Part shown: positions 5,997 to 8,471 of the stretch, in pieces | Position numbering within the stretch: the first letter of the stretch is position 1 | Layout: the number at the start of each line of letters is the position of its first letter | DNA from: Burkholderiaceae bacterium | GTDB taxonomy: Bacteria > Pseudomonadota > Gammaproteobacteria > Burkholderiales > Burkholderiaceae_C | Length of the DNA: 8,471 nucleotides | NCBI GenBank assembly: GCA_031256305.1 | Contig: JAIRQU010000153.1 | Coordinates: forward strand, 1-8,471 | Reading direction: 5' to 3' | The notes under the pieces: model-generated | Seen by the model: the letters and a program-made list of their open reading frames with translations, nothing else | The model's database searches: none | What the model was told of the DNA's origin: nothing | Position numbers and translations under genes: made by a program

Positions 5997-6494
5997 ATGT
6001 TCACAAAGCTGCCCCTTGAGCGATACTACCCTGCGGGGTTGGGGGTGTGTGGCCTGTTAGTTGCCTGTTTTGCGGATTGGACTATTCCTGCGCAAGTTTC
6101 CAAAGAATTACTCGGCGCTTTAATCTCTGCTACTTCAATATTGGCTGGGTTCCTTACTACGGCTATGACAATCTTATTGCCAATTGGTAGCACAGAAATC
6201 GGGCGACGTCTCAAGCGGCGGAACAAACTTAATTTTTTGCATTCCTACCTTCGGGCAGCCATTTGGTCATGTCTGTTGCTGCTGGTGATTTGCGTAGTTT
6301 GTTTTTTCCTAGTTGTGCCACAAGAGCAAGCAGTACGCCCCAAGTCTGTAACGTGGCACTTTGGGTCTGTAATTGTGATAGGCGCTGGAATTTATTGCGC
6401 GGCAACGGTGGCACGAATCGTGCATATCATTTACAAGATATTTGTGGCGATCTCCAGTGAGGTTCCAGAGCCTAAGCCAAACGATCGCTCATAA
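5997..6494 (+). CDS. Small membrane protein with four predicted transmembrane segments, candidate RexB-like effector
   Basis: The product has 165 aa. Hydrophobic segments lie at about residues 11-27, 37-63, 85-107 and 121-149. A strongly basic loop, RRLKRRNK (70-77), separates segments 2 and 3, and by the positive-inside rule both ends and this loop face the cytoplasm. The start is the ATG at 5997, with the ribosome site AGGGTGG close upstream; a TTG one codon earlier is too near that site. It begins 9 bp after the stop of the preceding gene, so the two are surely cotranscribed and probably act together. Lambda RexB is a 144-aa protein with four membrane segments, and as I remember it has a similar GA-L-S-rich second segment followed by a basic loop. 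That pairing suggests a membrane-permeabilising effector, but I claim no homology beyond layout. Other unnamed four-segment proteins would look alike. Confidence 0.85.
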   Translation: MFTKLPLERYYPAGLGVCGLLVACFADWTIPAQVSKELLGALISATSILAGFLTTAMTILLPIGSTEIGRRLKRRNKLNFLHSYLRAAIWSCLLLLVICVVCFFLVVPQEQAVRPKSVTWHFGSVIVIGAGIYCAATVARIVHIIYKIFVAISSEVPEPKPNDRS

Positions 6495-6515
6495 GCTGTC
6501 TGGACAGGGAACAGA

Positions 6516-6640
6516 TTGCGATCAATTCTCGAAATTATTGCAGACCTACACGAAGAACAGCACTCGGATGCGCATAAGCCGGTAAAATTTTCAGTTTTCG
6601 CACCCATGGCGATCTTCAGTGTTAGTCGCGCGCGGCGCGG
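6516..6640 (+). pseudogene. Possible truncated 5' end of a third island gene
   Basis: A TTG at 6516 with AGGGA five bases upstream opens a frame reading RSILEIIADLHEEQHSDAHK and then PVKFSVFAPMAIFSVSRAR. The first part looks like ordinary amphipathic protein. The frame then crosses into high-GC DNA and continues out of frame within glyQ, where it is only a shadow. One reading is that a third island gene was cut by the recombination that formed the right edge; the other is chance. I recognise no family. The frame is in phase with the preceding membrane-protein gene, directly after its TAA. Confidence 0.2.
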
Positions 6641-6641
6641 G

Positions 6642-6671
6642 TTGACTACCCGTTGCCAACGCGCTCTTAAT
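6642..6671 (+). promoter_or_regulatory. Sigma-70 promoter candidate for glyQ
   Basis: TTGACT (6642-6647, five of six consensus bases) and CTTAAT (6666-6671, four of six) are separated by 18 bp. Transcription would begin near 6678, about 14 nt upstream of the glyQ start. It sits just on the chromosomal side of the composition switch, which would give glyQ its own promoter independent of the island. Confidence 0.35.
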
Positions 6672-6691
6672 CCGCCCACCGCCTGCGCAAC

Positions 6692-7609
6692 ATGCTCACC
6701 TTTCAGCAACTCATCCTCAAACTCCAGCAATACTGGGCCGACCGGGGCTGCGCGCTGTTGCAGCCGTATGACATGGAGGTCGGCGCGGGCACGTCGCACA
6801 CGGCAACTTTTCTGCGCGCCATCGGGCCGGAGCCGTGGCAGGCCGCTTACGTACAGCCCAGCCGCCGGCCCAAGGACGGGCGCTACGGCCAGAACCCCAA
6901 CCGTTTGCAGCATTACTACCAGTTTCAGGTGGTGCTCAAGCCCGCGCCGGAGAACATTCTGGACTTGTACCTGGGGTCGCTGGCGGCGCTGGGGTTCGAT
7001 TTGAAGAAGAACGACATCCGCTTTGTCGAGGACGATTGGGAAAACCCCACGCTGGGCGCCTGGGGGCTGGGCTGGGAGGTCTGGCTCAACGGCATGGAGG
7101 TAACACAGTTCACCTACTTTCAGCAGGTCGGCGGCATCGACTGCCGGCCCGCCACGGGCGAAATCACCTACGGGCTGGAGCGGCTGGCGATGTATCTGCA
7201 AGGCGTGGAAAACGTTTATGACCTGACCTGGACCGAGCGCAGCGGCCAGCGCCTGAGCTATGGCGACGTGTATCTGCAAAACGAGCAGGAGCAGTCGGCC
7301 TACAACTTCGAGCACAGCGACGCGGAGTTTCTGTTCCAGGCTTTCGGCGCGCACGAGCGCGAAGCGCGGCTGCTGATGGACAAGCGCCTGGCGCTGCCCG
7401 CGTATGAGCAGGTGCTCAAGGCCGCGCACACCTTCAACCTGCTGGACGCGCGCGGAGCCATCAGCGTGACCGAGCGCGCGGCCTACATCGGCCGCATCCG
7501 CGCCCTGGCGCGCGCGGTGGCGCAAAGTTATTACGACAGCCGCCAGCGGCTAGGCTTTCCGATGGCGCCGCGCGAGTGGATCGCTCAATTAGAAGCCAAG
7601 GCCGCCTGA
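6692..7609 (+). CDS. glyQ: Glycyl-tRNA synthetase alpha subunit
   Basis: The 305-aa protein is the catalytic subunit of the bacterial alpha2-beta2 glycyl-tRNA synthetase, which charges tRNA-Gly with glycine in the cytoplasm. Nearly every conserved block is present: [10 protein letters not shown] (27-36), [20 protein letters not shown] (55-74) leading into YYQFQV, the class II motif region [20 protein letters not shown] (111-130) followed by [18 protein letters not shown], and motif 3 [13 protein letters not shown] (156-168). [20 protein letters not shown] (235-254) and [13 protein letters not shown] follow in the C-terminal half. Length is normal (E. coli 303). The ATG at 6692 gives a slightly short but usual N-terminus; no clear Shine-Dalgarno site precedes it. 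glyS follows after 25 bp in the same direction, so the two subunits are made from one transcript. Confidence 0.98.
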   Translation: MLTFQQLILKLQQYWADRGCALLQPYDMEVGAGTSHTATFLRAIGPEPWQAAYVQPSRRPKDGRYGQNPNRLQHYYQFQVVLKPAPENILDLYLGSLAALGFDLKKNDIRFVEDDWENPTLGAWGLGWEVWLNGMEVTQFTYFQQVGGIDCRPATGEITYGLERLAMYLQGVENVYDLTWTERSGQRLSYGDVYLQNEQEQSAYNFEHSDAEFLFQAFGAHEREARLLMDKRLALPAYEQVLKAAHTFNLLDARGAISVTERAAYIGRIRALARAVAQSYYDSRQRLGFPMAPREWIAQLEAKAA

Positions 7610-7634
7610 CTGAAAACGGACGAGAACTCACAAC

Positions 7635-8471
7635 ATGACCGCGCAAAACCTGCTCGTCGAACTGCTGACCGAAGAACTGCCGCCCAGGGCGTTGCAGAAA
7701 CTGGGCGATGCCTTTGCCGCCCAGTTGTTCGAGCAACTCCAGGCGCAAGGGCTGACGGCCCCCGATTCCCGCGTCACCGCTTACGCCACGCCGCGCCGCC
7801 TGGCCGCGCACATCACGCAGGTGGCGGCCAAAGCCGCGGACCAGCCGCTTCGGCAAAAGCTCATGCCCGTCAGCGTGGGCCTGAGCGCGCAAGGCCAGCC
7901 CACGCCCGCGCTCATCAAAAAGCTGCGCGCCATCGGCACCAGCGAGGCCGACGCCGCTCGGCTGCAACGCGCGCCGGACGGCAAGGCCGAGGTACTGTTT
8001 CTGGACACCGTGCGCGAAGGCGTGACGCTCGACGCGGGGCTGCAAAAAGCGTTGCATGAGGCCATCGCCAAACTGCCCATTCCCAAGGTGATGACCTATC
8101 AGTTGCACGAGGGCTGCGCGCTGCCGGGCTGGGACAGCGTGCAGTTCGTGCGGCCGGCGCATGGCCTGGTGGCGCTGCACGGCGCGGCGATCGTGCCGGT
8201 CTGCGCGCTGGGCCTGCGCGCCGGGCGCGCCACGCGCGGCCACCGCTTCGAGGCGCAGACCGATCCCATCACGCTCCTCGACGCCGACAGCTACGCGCAA
8301 ACGCTGCGCGAGCAAGGCGCGGTCATCGCCAGCTTCGAGCAACGGCGCGCCGACATCGCGGCACAGCTCAAGCGCGCCGCGGAGCAGGTTGGAAAAGACT
8401 TGTCAGCGATCGAAGATGAAGCCTTGTTGGACGAGGTGACGGCGCTGGTGGAGCGCCCCAACGTGCTGGCC
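7635..8471 (+). CDS. glyS: Glycyl-tRNA synthetase beta subunit, N-terminal part (runs off the window)
   Basis: The window holds 279 residues of a subunit usually about 690-720 long. The beta subunit contributes to tRNA binding and complex assembly with GlyQ. Recognisable blocks are LLVELLTEELPPRAL (6-20), ATPRRLA (51-57), RQKLMPVSVGLSAQGQPTPA (73-92), KLPIPKVM (146-153), FVRPAHGLVALHG (171-183), RATRGHRF (198-205) and DEVTALVERPNVLA at the edge. The RQKLMPV block is close to what I recall of Burkholderiales GlyS and unlike the E. coli version. The ATG at 7635 has a weak GGACGAG about ten bases upstream. No frameshift is seen in the part present. Confidence 0.97.
   Translation, partial: MTAQNLLVELLTEELPPRALQKLGDAFAAQLFEQLQAQGLTAPDSRVTAYATPRRLAAHITQVAAKAADQPLRQKLMPVSVGLSAQGQPTPALIKKLRAIGTSEADAARLQRAPDGKAEVLFLDTVREGVTLDAGLQKALHEAIAKLPIPKVMTYQLHEGCALPGWDSVQFVRPAHGLVALHGAAIVPVCALGLRAGRATRGHRFEAQTDPITLLDADSYAQTLREQGAVIASFEQRRADIAAQLKRAAEQVGKDLSAIEDEALLDEVTALVERPNVLA

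Larger units (their letters stand above)
5080..6640. other. Low-GC island between mpl and glyQ
   Basis: From just after the mpl stop codon the G+C content falls by eye to the mid-40s percent, and codon use changes to many A/T-ending codons (AAA, AAT, TTA, ATT). High G+C resumes abruptly around 6625-6640. The island holds two genes and a short tail, with no integrase, transposase or tRNA. The sharp edges and foreign composition suggest horizontal acquisition by recombination between conserved chromosomal genes. Confidence 0.75.
6495..6691. other. Island tail and glyQ upstream region
   Basis: These 197 bp follow the membrane-protein gene. A short perfect inverted repeat, CTGTC TG GACAG (6496-6507), lies just after its stop, without a T run, so it is a poor terminator. 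An AGGGA (6506-6510) precedes an in-frame TTG at 6516 that opens about 40 AT-rich codons before running into high-GC sequence (see separate entry). The composition switches to high G+C around 6625-6640. A sigma-70-like promoter candidate for glyQ lies at 6642-6671. Confidence 0.5.

Noticed and set aside
6431..7525. A 364-codon open frame on the minus strand across the island tail and glyQ
   Set aside because: It is antisense to the highly conserved glyQ and its translation is low-complexity; it crosses the composition switch without any sign of a real gene.

Overview
The window is high-GC chromosomal DNA (by eye about two thirds G+C) from a beta-proteobacterium of the order Burkholderiales, most likely family Comamonadaceae. 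Supporting signs are the Burkholderiales-like GlyS sequence, the Mpl and GlcE sequences, and an interspersed GC-rich repeat of a type I recall as common in Comamonadaceae genomes. Seven protein genes are supported, two of them cut by the window edges. I saw no rRNA, tRNA or CRISPR array.

Layout. Positions 1-681 (minus strand) hold the N-terminal part of comM/yifB, a Mg-chelatase-like AAA+ ATPase. A 375-bp divergent intergenic region follows, with a good sigma-54 promoter candidate facing amtB (1057-2373), an ammonium channel with its signal peptide and transport residues. Then come glcE (2423-3541, one subunit of glycolate oxidase, without glcD or glcF beside it) and mpl (3565-5079, murein tripeptide ligase for cell-wall recycling). 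mpl carries an in-frame insert of 28 codons that matches a stem-loop-rich interspersed repeat.

From about 5080 to 6640 the composition drops sharply to the mid-40s percent G+C. This island carries two closely spaced genes: a 292-aa soluble protein I cannot assign by name and a 165-aa protein with four predicted membrane segments. Their sizes, order and motif layout resemble the RexA/RexB phage-exclusion pair of phage lambda. This is the best candidate in the window for an undescribed system. A short AT-rich tail with a possible gene fragment follows. The high-GC chromosome then resumes with glyQ (6692-7609) and the start of glyS (7635 to the end), the two subunits of glycyl-tRNA synthetase.

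The chromosomal genes are housekeeping or nitrogen/carbon metabolism genes with no single shared pathway. glyQ and glyS act together as one enzyme. The island pair probably works as a unit, unrelated to its neighbours, and was probably acquired horizontally.
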